Shown here one piece after another: positions 1 through 7,453 of a stretch of DNA of 45,265 nucleotides. The position numbers and the translations under genes are program-made. The DNA comes from WRIS01 sp050945135 (GTDB lineage Bacteria; Actinomycetota; Coriobacteriia; Coriobacteriales; Eggerthellaceae). The stretch is taken from positions 1 to 45,265 of the forward strand of contig JBMNSJ010000014.1 in NCBI GenBank assembly GCA_050945135.1, given 5' to 3'. The notes under the pieces were generated by a model, which searched no databases, was not told the DNA's origin, and was given only the letters and a program-made list of their open reading frames with translations. Positions within the stretch are counted from its first letter, which is position 1, and each line of letters begins with the position of its first letter.

Positions 1-92
1 CCAAAAACAAACAGTTTCGAGCCCGAACATGTTAACGAATGATAGAATAAAGACCGTAAGAATCCAGGAAGGTTGCTCGGCAATTCACAGGA

Positions 93-845
93 GTGATCTC
101 TTTCCTCCCAATAAAAGTTACTCACACCGATTCAATCATAGCCACCTTCAGTGTTACCGTTGATGGAAACGCAATTGGTAAGACACTCGTCAATGTTGCT
201 CAGATACTTCCTAAAGATCAGCCGGATTTTGCTACTAACGAAGTCCGCCATCCAGTAGATCCCGACCCGACGCTCGTCATTGAGAAAAAGGTTGTAGGTC
301 TCGATAACCCAAGTGATCAGTTTAGCTTCTTGCTCGAGGTTGATCGCGGTCAAGGTTTCCAGAACTATTCAGGACCTTACACGCTGTACTCGAACGCTAG
401 CTCACAAGGAACACCTGCACATACGTCTTCGGGAATCATTCTGCTGAAACACGACGAATATGCGGTTATCCCTGGCTTTTTGGTCAACGACGTCTATCGT
501 GTTACCGAGCAAACGCAAGGCTGGAGCCATGAATATGAGGTTTCGATTTCGGTTGATGGAGCAACACCAGCTCTTAACAGAGAAGTGTCAAACACCTTCC
601 TTGATGACGAAGACTGGATTGTTTTCACTAATACGGTAGAGCCAATCGACACTCCAGAAACGCCAAAAGAGCCAGATAATCCGACACCTAAAGAGCCAGA
701 TGCCCCGACGCCTTCTAACGACGCGCCAAAGTGGCTGCCAAAGCTTGGCGATGCGCTTGGTCTTTCTGGTGTCTTGATGATTGCAGCTTTGTGTCTGGCG
801 CTAGGTATTGTGAAATCGCGAAAGAGGCGCAGCGAGGAAGATTAA
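93..845 (+). CDS. C-terminal fragment of a sortase-anchored surface protein (probably decayed)
   Basis: The open frame begins at about base 60, after an in-frame TAA at 57-59, so the GTG at 93 is only the first possible start and has no properly spaced ribosome site. The 250 residues lack a signal peptide. Residues 10-45 look like the tail of a DUF11-like adhesin repeat, and residues 60-195 resemble a pilin isopeptide/Cna-B-like domain (LVIEKKVVG, then VYRVTEQ). A Pro/Glu-rich stalk (about 196-212) follows, then LPKLGD at 215-220, a hydrophobic helix at about 222-241 and a basic tail KSRKRR. This is the architecture of an LPxTG wall anchor, but the Thr that sortase cleaves after is Leu. Missing N-terminus plus altered sorting motif suggest a pseudogene; alternatively the rest of the gene lies upstream in another frame. 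The domain calls are by eye. Confidence 0.6.
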   Translation: MISFLPIKVTHTDSIIATFSVTVDGNAIGKTLVNVAQILPKDQPDFATNEVRHPVDPDPTLVIEKKVVGLDNPSDQFSFLLEVDRGQGFQNYSGPYTLYSNASSQGTPAHTSSGIILLKHDEYAVIPGFLVNDVYRVTEQTQGWSHEYEVSISVDGATPALNREVSNTFLDDEDWIVFTNTVEPIDTPETPKEPDNPTPKEPDAPTPSNDAPKWLPKLGDALGLSGVLMIAALCLALGIVKSRKRRSEED

Positions 846-852
846 ATCGGAA

Positions 853-893
853 AGGGGCTCTGGCGCTACACGTGCCGAAGAGCCCCTCTTTCT
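853..893. terminator. Rho-independent terminator, possibly bidirectional
   Basis: A 9-bp perfect stem (AGGGGCTCT at 853-861 with AGAGCCCCT at 879-887) is followed by a T-rich run on the plus strand. It ends the surface-protein transcript. On the minus strand the stem is followed by TTT, so it could also stop the convergent Tat gene ending at 968. Confidence 0.8.
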
Positions 894-967
894 TGACAAA
901 AGAATACGTCAAGGAAATTATCCTAGCATCAAGCTTCGGTACGCTCGCCTGTTTACTTCTTGAGAAT

Positions 968-2284
968 TTACTCGTGTGGAGTCCAAACCCGTACAAGACA
1001 GTATTTCTTTACTTCGCCCTCCATAGATTTGGAGTTTATGTTTGCGTAAGTGACAAAGCTATCGTTGTCGCCGGTTGAGGCCAAATAATCGCCGTAAGAA
1101 TCCGAGCCACTTTCTACATCAATTGCGTAGTAAAGCCTGCTCTCGAGGTTAACTCCACAAACTGAGCGCGTTGATTTTACGATGAAATGGTTTTTGCACC
1201 AAGCTGGAGGACTTGATGGTGTCTTGCTAAACCGAAACCAGGTTTTGTTTTCGTAGTCATAAGCTCCGTGTTCCTTTTCGGGGGTGTAGGTTCCCAGGTT
1301 GGATATACCCTCGCCGTAGCTATAGATTCCTTCAAAACTAAAGTTAAATCCAGTTGTACCGTAGCCAGCTTCAAGTGGTTTCATTCCCTGGGGAAGAACC
1401 AAGCTGTCGCGTGTTTCGCCCGAAGACCCATCTAGCAAGGTTAATTGATGATGTATGGCATCGGTTGGAGTGCGTGGGGTGATAACAAGTCCGTCGCCGA
1501 GAGGGTAAATTGGCGAGCTCATACGCCCTTGTGAATGATAGATTTCGTCGTAGTTATTCGACCCTATGGTGGCGCGCTTTAGTATCGAGTTTTCGGTTGT
1601 GTAAGGCCCAGCTGCAATAGGAAGAACCTGCCAGTAGGCATGTGTGCCGACAGCAGCAATTGTGGGAGTTTCCCAGCCTTCGCCGCCTTCGTCTACCAGT
1701 ATTGCTTCGCCAAGGCTTTCTCCATTAAAGCTGGCCGTATAGATGCGCCACGTACCCGAGAGGATATTTGCTTCAGTCCAGACAAAGCCTCTTTCGCTTG
1801 CACGAACATCGTAAATATCGAATCCTTCGTGCATGCTAACGGGAGCCTCAAGCAAAGTTGCATAGTTTCCGCTTGTAAGATAAAGAACTCCCATTTTGGT
1901 TAGGGGCTTCGAACTTTCCGTAGGAAAAAGACAGGCAGCATATTCGTCGTTGCTTGCCCACAATAAGGTGCCATAGGGGAGCTCGAAGTTACCAATAAGG
2001 GCGACGGCATCACCGTAAGGTAGTTCGGTGCAATCGTCGAGGGTGAATACCGAATCGTTTGAAACGCTGAGATAGCTGAACTCTTCTTCATCAGCAAAGG
2101 CAGGGCTTGGTGTGCTGATGTTTGCAGCAGCCAAAGCAAGCGCTCCAATACCAAGAGTGCCATATAAAAAGTGACGACGCGAGAGCAGAAGAGAATACGC
2201 GGAATCTTCAACTTGCTCTTCGTTGTGCATAGAGTTATTGCTATCAGCCTGGTCAGAAAGCATACAGAAGGATAAACCTTTCAT
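968..2284 (-). CDS. Tat-exported protein of unknown function
   Basis: The 438-residue product has a twin-arginine signal: SRRHFLYG at 35-42, a hydrophobic stretch to about 57 and a likely AFA|DE cleavage after residue 64. The mature part (about 370 residues) is rich in Tyr, Trp and Gly with repeating short strand-like segments, which suggests a beta-propeller fold, but I recognise no catalytic motif. Tat export means it folds in the cytoplasm before release; no lipobox is visible, so it is likely secreted or loosely wall-associated. The start is uncertain: Met1, Met8 and Met19 all precede the signal and none has a strong ribosome site. It is divergent from the two-component regulator at 2461, with which it may share control. 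Similar Tat-signal orphans are common in Eggerthellaceae (general knowledge). Confidence 0.7.
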   Translation of the reverse strand: MKGLSFCMLSDQADSNNSMHNEEQVEDSAYSLLLSRRHFLYGTLGIGALALAAANISTPSPAFADEEEFSYLSVSNDSVFTLDDCTELPYGDAVALIGNFELPYGTLLWASNDEYAACLFPTESSKPLTKMGVLYLTSGNYATLLEAPVSMHEGFDIYDVRASERGFVWTEANILSGTWRIYTASFNGESLGEAILVDEGGEGWETPTIAAVGTHAYWQVLPIAAGPYTTENSILKRATIGSNNYDEIYHSQGRMSSPIYPLGDGLVITPRTPTDAIHHQLTLLDGSSGETRDSLVLPQGMKPLEAGYGTTGFNFSFEGIYSYGEGISNLGTYTPEKEHGAYDYENKTWFRFSKTPSSPPAWCKNHFIVKSTRSVCGVNLESRLYYAIDVESGSDSYGDYLASTGDNDSFVTYANINSKSMEGEVKKYCLVRVWTPHE

Positions 2285-2306
2285 ACATCAGAAGTACTAC
2301 TTTGCA

Positions 2307-2369
2307 CGTTTATTGTGTCATTTCACATACAGCTAGAAAGCGCAACTTGGCTAATTGCTACAATAAACG
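2307..2369. promoter_or_regulatory. Inverted repeat in the divergent promoter region of the Tat gene and the response regulator
   Basis: CGTTTATTGT (2307-2316) and ACAATAAACG (2360-2369) are a perfect 10-bp inverted repeat, 43 bp apart. The right arm overlaps a candidate plus-strand -10 box TACAAT (2359-2364). A separate perfect 6-bp hairpin, GGTTAG/CTAACC, lies at 2392-2406 in the leader of the response regulator gene. An autoregulatory site is plausible but unproven. Confidence 0.4.
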
Positions 2370-2460
2370 CAAAGATGCCCGCTCAGAGAATGGTTAGATA
2401 CTAACCAAAGAGCAGGATGAGCGACAGGTAAAACCATAGAGCAAGCCTGAGGAGAAGTAT

Positions 2461-3171
2461 ATGAGTAACGAAACTCGGCGTATTCTGTTAGTAGAAGATG
2501 AAAAAGCAATTCGTGACGCAGTCACCGCATATCTTGAGCGCGAGAATTATTGGGTTACAGCAGTAGGCGATGGACAAGAAGCTCTCGAGGAGTTCTCAAA
2601 ACATCATTTTGATCTTGTGATCCTCGACCTAATGCTACCACGTGTTCCTGGTGAGCGTGTATGTCGTGCTATTCGCGATAACTCCGATGTTCCAATCATT
2701 ATGCTTACCGCAAAAGGCGAGGTTGAAGATCGCATCATCGGACTCGAGCTTGGTGCCGATGACTACCTGGTTAAGCCTTTTAGCCCACGCGAGCTCGTAG
2801 CTCGTGCTCGCGCATTACTTCGCCGTGTTCATTCCGATTCGGAGCCGCAACGCGAAGTGCTCGAATTTGGCGAGCTTACCATCGACGTTTCGGGGCATAA
2901 GGTGCTTGTCAATGGCGAAGAAATCGATCTTACTGCTAGCGAGTTTAAGCTGTTAACCACGCTTTCTCGTTATCCTGGTCGTGTCTATTCTCGTATGGAG
3001 CTTGTAGAAAAGGTACTTGGCTACGACTTCGAGGGATACGAGCGAACCATCGATTCACATGTTAAGAACCTGCGTGCCAAAATTGGTGACAATCCGCGTA
3101 GTCCTAAGTGGCTACATACCGTGCATGGTGTTGGATATCGTTTTGAAGATCCGACGAAGGTTCCCCAATAA
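2461..3171 (+). CDS. OmpR/PhoB-family response regulator
   Basis: This is a DNA-binding response regulator of 236 residues. The receiver domain (about 7-120) has the acidic pair Glu12-Asp13, phospho-acceptor Asp56 in VILDLMLP, Thr83 and Lys105 in LVKPF, all the residues needed for phosphorylation. A winged-helix effector domain (about 135-232) follows, with the usual SRMELVEKV and RTIDSHVKNLRAKIG recognition-helix signature and the closing GVGYRF. A strong ribosome site (GAGGAG) precedes the ATG. The cognate histidine kinase starts 58 bp downstream. The receiver resembles MtrA/RegX3/WalR-type regulators, but the regulon cannot be told from sequence. Confidence 0.93.
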   Translation: MSNETRRILLVEDEKAIRDAVTAYLERENYWVTAVGDGQEALEEFSKHHFDLVILDLMLPRVPGERVCRAIRDNSDVPIIMLTAKGEVEDRIIGLELGADDYLVKPFSPRELVARARALLRRVHSDSEPQREVLEFGELTIDVSGHKVLVNGEEIDLTASEFKLLTTLSRYPGRVYSRMELVEKVLGYDFEGYERTIDSHVKNLRAKIGDNPRSPKWLHTVHGVGYRFEDPTKVPQ

Positions 3172-3229
3172 ATCGCTGTCATGCGCTTTGGGGCAAAGCG
3201 TCTGATCGAAAAGGTGGGCAATTCCATCC

Positions 3230-4744
3230 GTGAGCAACAATAAAGAGAACGCGAATAGCGGAGAGCGCAAAGCCGATAAGAAACGGCGAATGAAGTGGGC
3301 GAATCTTTCGTATGCTTCGCGTATGACCATGTCTTTTGCGGCTATCGCAGCACTTACGGCGCTGGTGGCGATCGGTGTATTGTCGTTTGTGTGGGATCAA
3401 CATTTCAAAACCTATACCTACGACAATATGCAAGCGGTAGCAACACAAACTGCAGAGCAAATTGCAAAGGAATACAAAGAAGAGGGTGCGTGGACTCCTG
3501 AAGTAACCGAACCCGCTAAGTGGTCGAGCACCTATTACGACTGTCGCGTTCAGGTGTTTCGCAATAACGGAGAAGCTCTTGATGCGGAAGAGCCTTTTTG
3601 GGATTCGGATACAGCCGGTCTTGGTGGCGGATCAAACATTCCCAAGCTAAGTCCGCCTGCTAATTCACAAACAAAAACCGCCAACATCATTGTCGATGCG
3701 GGAACAAAATCCGCTGAAACTATCGGTTATGTACGGGTGTGGGTGTATGGGCCCGATACCCTACTCACTAAAACCGACGAGACGTTTCGCGAGAATTCTT
3801 ACGAGGCAATGATTTTTGCGACCATTCTCGCAATTGGTTTGGCAATGTGTATCGGCTTCCTGTTTGCGCGCACCTTGGTTAAGCCGGTTAACCAGCTCAT
3901 GCGAACAGCCGAGGCTATCAAAGAGGGAGACATGGATGCCCGCGCACGGTTGAAGGGCGACGACGAAATCGCACGCTTAGGCAAAACCTTCGATGCGATG
4001 GCTGATGCAATAGAAAAAGACCGAAAGCTTGAACGACGCCTCACCACAGACGTAGCTCATGAACTTCGAACGCCGCTTATGGCAATTCAATCAACCGTTG
4101 AGGCAATGGTCGACGGGGTTTTTGAAGCAGATACCGAGCGTCTCGAAACTCTCAATTCCGAGGTGCAACGCCTCTCGCGTTTGGTTGATGCTCTTTTGCG
4201 TCTGTCTCGTCTTGAAAACCGTAGCACCCCCATGAAAGAAGAAGTTGTTAACGTGGGCGAGCTTATCGCTGGAATTGTTGCGACACATGAAGCTTTTGTT
4301 ATCGATTCGGGGCTCAGCATGGAGTTCCACTGTGACGAAGATGTATACGTATATGGCGATGCCGATATGATTAAACAGGCTACGGCCAATCTCATTTCAA
4401 ATGCAGTGCGCTATACCCCCGAAGGGGGCAATATCGATGTACGCGTCAGACGTGGCGATATCATGGCTTCCATTGCTGTCCAAGATACCGGTATCGGACT
4501 GACACCAGATGAGGCAAAAATGGTGTTCTCAAGGTTCTGGCGCGCAGACGCTGGACGCAACCGCGAGTCTGGTGGTTTGGGAGTTGGTTTAGCTGTCGTA
4601 AAAGAGATCGTTGATAGACATAAAGGCTGGGTCCGTGTTGAAGGTAAACCCAACGAGGGAGCAACCTTTACCATCTACATTCCTTTATATGATGAAAACG
4701 CTGCACGGAATAAGAAAAACAAGGATAAACGAGTCAAACGCTGA
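3230..4744 (+). CDS. Membrane sensor histidine kinase, partner of the upstream regulator
   Basis: The 504-residue kinase has TM1 at about 33-55, an extracellular sensor of about 135 residues, TM2 at about 190-211, a HAMP linker (about 212-265), a HisKA dimerisation domain with His277 in DVAHELRTPL, and a HATPase domain with the N box (NLISNAVRY), DTGIGL and GGLGVGLAVV glycine boxes. It should autophosphorylate and pass phosphate to Asp56 of the upstream regulator. Start is GTG with a moderate AAAGG site; the N-terminus before TM1 is highly charged. The sensor domain has no recognisable ligand motif. It ends with a basic tail, and purC follows after an 85-bp gap. Confidence 0.93.
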   Translation: MSNNKENANSGERKADKKRRMKWANLSYASRMTMSFAAIAALTALVAIGVLSFVWDQHFKTYTYDNMQAVATQTAEQIAKEYKEEGAWTPEVTEPAKWSSTYYDCRVQVFRNNGEALDAEEPFWDSDTAGLGGGSNIPKLSPPANSQTKTANIIVDAGTKSAETIGYVRVWVYGPDTLLTKTDETFRENSYEAMIFATILAIGLAMCIGFLFARTLVKPVNQLMRTAEAIKEGDMDARARLKGDDEIARLGKTFDAMADAIEKDRKLERRLTTDVAHELRTPLMAIQSTVEAMVDGVFEADTERLETLNSEVQRLSRLVDALLRLSRLENRSTPMKEEVVNVGELIAGIVATHEAFVIDSGLSMEFHCDEDVYVYGDADMIKQATANLISNAVRYTPEGGNIDVRVRRGDIMASIAVQDTGIGLTPDEAKMVFSRFWRADAGRNRESGGLGVGLAVVKEIVDRHKGWVRVEGKPNEGATFTIYIPLYDENAARNKKNKDKRVKR

Positions 4745-4829
4745 TAAGATAGAGCGACAGCTTTTCAGCACTATAGGCTTACGGGCGGCAGGCGCCGTGG
4801 AAAACAAGGAAAAGTACGAAGGGATGGAC

Positions 4830-5711
4830 ATGGCTGGAATTGATATTAAGCCTGATGCACAAGGAAAAGTTCGTGATCTATACGACCTGGGTGATAAGCT
4901 TTTATTGGTGGCAAGCGATCGCATTTCTGCATTCGATTATGTTCTCGAAGATGAAATCCCCTACAAGGGTGCGGTTCTTACCCAATTATCACGCTTTTGG
5001 TTTGAGCTTCTCGGTCGGGTCGTCGAGAATCACTTGATATCTTCTGATGTGGCTGATTTGCCCGAGCAATTTAAGCCCTACGAAGACCGTCTACGCGGGC
5101 GTTTCATGCTGGTTAAGAAAGCTGAGATGTTTCCGGTAGAGTGCATCGTTCGTGGTTACCTTGCAGGAAGTGGACTTGCAGAGTACGAAAAACAAGGTAC
5201 GGTGTGTGGTATTGCGCTACCCGCTGGTCTTAAAAATTCTTCTCGTTTAGAAGAGCCGATTTATACTCCTTCCACAAAGGCAGAGATTGGCGACCACGAC
5301 GAAAACATTAGCTTTGAAGAAACCGAAAAACTTATCGGTACTGAACATGCAGAAATCCTGCGTGGCCTCTCACAAATTGTCTACACCAAGGCGCGCGATG
5401 CAGCAGCGGCACGAGGAATTATTATTGCGGATACCAAGCTAGAATTTGGCATGGTTGATGGCCGCATCATTTTGGCTGATGAGGTGCTAACACCAGATTC
5501 TTCGCGTTTTTGGTCTTTGGATGAGTATCAGGAGGGCAAAGACCAGCCGAGCTTTGATAAGCAATTTGTGCGCGACTGGTTGAAAGCCAATTGGGATTTC
5601 AAAGGGAAGCCGCCCCGTCTTCCGGAAGATATTATTCAAAAAACTTCTCAAAAATATATCCAAGCTTTTGAGCGCATCACGGGACAAACCTTTTCTATCG
5701 ACAATCTGTAA
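4830..5711 (+). CDS. purC: Phosphoribosylaminoimidazole-succinocarboxamide synthase
   Basis: PurC (SAICAR synthetase) joins CAIR to aspartate with ATP in de novo purine synthesis. The 293-residue product carries GKVRDLYDLGD at its start, ASDRISAFD, VECIVRGYLAGSG and IIIADTKLEFG, all family signatures; the length suits the longer, yeast-like PurC class. The open frame extends up to 4611 into the kinase gene, but the ATG at 4830 has an AAGG site 7 bases upstream and the family homology starts just after it; ATG 4824 is the alternative. It is the first gene of a purine cluster. No separate purine repressor site was recognised in the 85-bp leader. Confidence 0.93.
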   Translation: MAGIDIKPDAQGKVRDLYDLGDKLLLVASDRISAFDYVLEDEIPYKGAVLTQLSRFWFELLGRVVENHLISSDVADLPEQFKPYEDRLRGRFMLVKKAEMFPVECIVRGYLAGSGLAEYEKQGTVCGIALPAGLKNSSRLEEPIYTPSTKAEIGDHDENISFEETEKLIGTEHAEILRGLSQIVYTKARDAAAARGIIIADTKLEFGMVDGRIILADEVLTPDSSRFWSLDEYQEGKDQPSFDKQFVRDWLKANWDFKGKPPRLPEDIIQKTSQKYIQAFERITGQTFSIDNL

Positions 5712-5738
5712 GTTAGGCCATATGCACAAGGAGTTAAC

Positions 5739-6362
5739 ATGAGCCAAAGAAATCCGATGAACGATCGGTATAGCGAAGAGAATAAGGGCAAGACACGCAA
5801 AAGTGCTGCCTCTGCGAAACCGAAGGCTAAAGCGGCTTCAAGCGTTCGCATGCAGGGTACTGCTCCTGCAAAACAAACCAAGGCGCAGAAAAAGGAAGCA
5901 AAAGCACAACGACGCGCTGAGGAAAAGAGTGTCCGAGAGTTTGAGGGAAGAAACTACGCCCCGAATACGCCAGAGTATAAAAACTGGCGTAAAGCATGGT
6001 GGGCATCGATTATCTTTGCAGGTATATTCCTTGCCTCCTCATTCATTATCCAAAACTACTTCCCGGAAAACGGAGAAGTTTACATTACCGTTCTCATCGG
6101 AACCTATGTATTTATCGCCTTTGGTCTTTGGATTGAGTTCTGGAAGCTTCGCAGAATGCGTAATGCTCACTACGAAAGCTTGAAATCCGTGCAGACGAAA
6201 GAGCAACGACAAAAAGAAAAAGAGCAAAAAAAGGCCGAGCGAGAAGCAAAGGCTGCAGCTGAGTCAGGAGAGCCTGCAGAAAAGCCAGCCTCAAAGCTCT
6301 CTTTTTCTGGACTTAAAAATCTTACTAAGAAGTCATCCGATTCGGATACGAAGGGAAAGTAG
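5739..6362 (+). CDS. Small charged two-helix membrane protein inside the pur operon
   Basis: I do not recognise a named family. The 207-residue protein has a Lys/Ala-rich N-terminal arm (1-75), a conserved-looking FEGRNYAPNTPEYKNWRKAWW segment split here by prose only for length, two hydrophobic segments at about 89-108 and 115-132, and a long Lys/Glu/Ala coiled-coil-like C-terminal arm ending in Ser/Asp/Lys-rich sequence. Both arms are probably cytoplasmic. It has a strong AAGGAG ribosome site and its TAG stop directly abuts the purS ATG (TAGATG), so the two are translationally coupled. The position between purC and purS suggests a link to purine synthesis or simple operon hitch-hiking; function is unknown. 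Confidence 0.75.
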   Translation: MSQRNPMNDRYSEENKGKTRKSAASAKPKAKAASSVRMQGTAPAKQTKAQKKEAKAQRRAEEKSVREFEGRNYAPNTPEYKNWRKAWWASIIFAGIFLASSFIIQNYFPENGEVYITVLIGTYVFIAFGLWIEFWKLRRMRNAHYESLKSVQTKEQRQKEKEQKKAEREAKAAAESGEPAEKPASKLSFSGLKNLTKKSSDSDTKGK

Positions 6363-6596
6363 ATGAAGCAGTATCAAATCTTCGTCACCGGCAAAGAGGG
6401 AATTTTTGACCCTGCAGGTGAAACATCAAAAAGTGCGCTTGAGAACTTGGGCTATTCAAGTATTGAGAGCTTGCGAATCGGAAAGTTTATCGAGCTTGAG
6501 GTTGCAGACGCAACCACCGATGAAGAGGTTGAAGAGATGTGTCAAAAGCTTTTAGCCAACCCTGTCATCGAAGATTACACGATTAAATCCGTTTAG
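6363..6596 (+). CDS. purS: FGAM synthase subunit PurS
   Basis: PurS is the small subunit of the three-part formylglycinamidine ribonucleotide synthase (PurS-PurQ-PurL). The 77-residue product matches the family in size and in features: KQYQIFVTGKEGIFDPAGE at the start, LGYSSIESLRIGKFIEL and LLANPVIEDYTI at the end. It forms a dimer that brings the glutaminase and synthase together. It abuts the upstream membrane-protein gene and lies 18 bp before purQ. Confidence 0.93.
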   Translation: MKQYQIFVTGKEGIFDPAGETSKSALENLGYSSIESLRIGKFIELEVADATTDEEVEEMCQKLLANPVIEDYTIKSV

Positions 6597-6614
6597 ACCG
6601 AAAAGGATGCTTGC

Positions 6615-7298
6615 ATGAGATTCGGAGTAGTACGCTTTCCTGGCACAAACTGCGAACAAGACGCTGTGCATGCCTTACGCTATTTGGGTAATGAGGCCGA
6701 TTATGTCTGGCACCAGGATTCAAATCTCGATGGCTTTGACGCAGTCGTGTTACCAGGAGGTTTTTCATACGGCGATTATTTGCGCTCTGGTGCCATTGCA
6801 CGGTTTTCACCGATTATGAGTGAGATTGTTCGTTTCGCTCAAGCCGGTCGCCCGGTGATTGGTATCTGCAACGGTTTTCAGGTGCTTACTGAGGCGCATC
6901 TGTTGCCGGGGGCGCTCATCAGAAACAAAAACCTTAAGTTCCTGTGCCAAACGGTGCATTTACAGGTTCAAGAATCAGTCTGTCAGTGGATTGACCTCAC
7001 GCCAGGTACGCAACTGGACATTCCTATCTCTCATCACGATGGAAACTATGTTTGTAGTGAAGGGGAGTATCAGGAAATGTGCGAGAACAAACAAATAGTT
7101 CTTCGCTATTGCGAGGCAGACGGAAGGGTTTTGGAGCAGAGCGCACCAAACGGTTCTTTCGATAATATTGCTGGTATCTGCAACAAGGCAGGCAATGTAT
7201 TTGGTTTGATGCCGCATCCCGAGCGTGTTGTAGACGGCGTTTCAGGAAATACCCAAGGACAGGCCTTGTTTGAGGCTATCGTAAAGAGGATTGGATAA
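6615..7298 (+). CDS. purQ: FGAM synthase glutaminase subunit PurQ
   Basis: PurQ is the class I glutamine amidotransferase that feeds ammonia to PurL. In this 227-residue protein the nucleophile is Cys85 in GICNGFQ and the His201/Glu203 pair lies in MPHPERV; the oxyanion region is PGGFSYGD. An AAAGGA ribosome site precedes the ATG. It lies between purS and purL and is of usual family length. Confidence 0.94.
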   Translation: MRFGVVRFPGTNCEQDAVHALRYLGNEADYVWHQDSNLDGFDAVVLPGGFSYGDYLRSGAIARFSPIMSEIVRFAQAGRPVIGICNGFQVLTEAHLLPGALIRNKNLKFLCQTVHLQVQESVCQWIDLTPGTQLDIPISHHDGNYVCSEGEYQEMCENKQIVLRYCEADGRVLEQSAPNGSFDNIAGICNKAGNVFGLMPHPERVVDGVSGNTQGQALFEAIVKRIG

Positions 7299-7326
7299 GT
7301 ATTCTGCGGTGGGCACTTTTTGTTTT

Positions 7327-7386
7327 GAGGCCTTCGTCGTATCGCTCAAGCAGCCAAGAGCACTTCGCTCTAAAACGAGAAGCCTC
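7327..7386 (+). other. Hairpin-bearing spacer between purQ and purL
   Basis: The 155-bp gap between purQ and purL is unusually wide for this tight operon. It can fold as an outer stem GAGGC/GCCTC (7327-7331 with 7382-7386) enclosing a hairpin AGAGC-acttc-GCTCT (7357-7371). There is no T run, so it is not a classical terminator. A processing or translation-tuning element is possible. Confidence 0.35.
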
Positions 7387-7453
7387 CAAGCTAAATTGTC
7401 CTATCGAAAGCACCGAATTTTAAGTAACGAAAGCATGACCGAAGGAAAGAACA

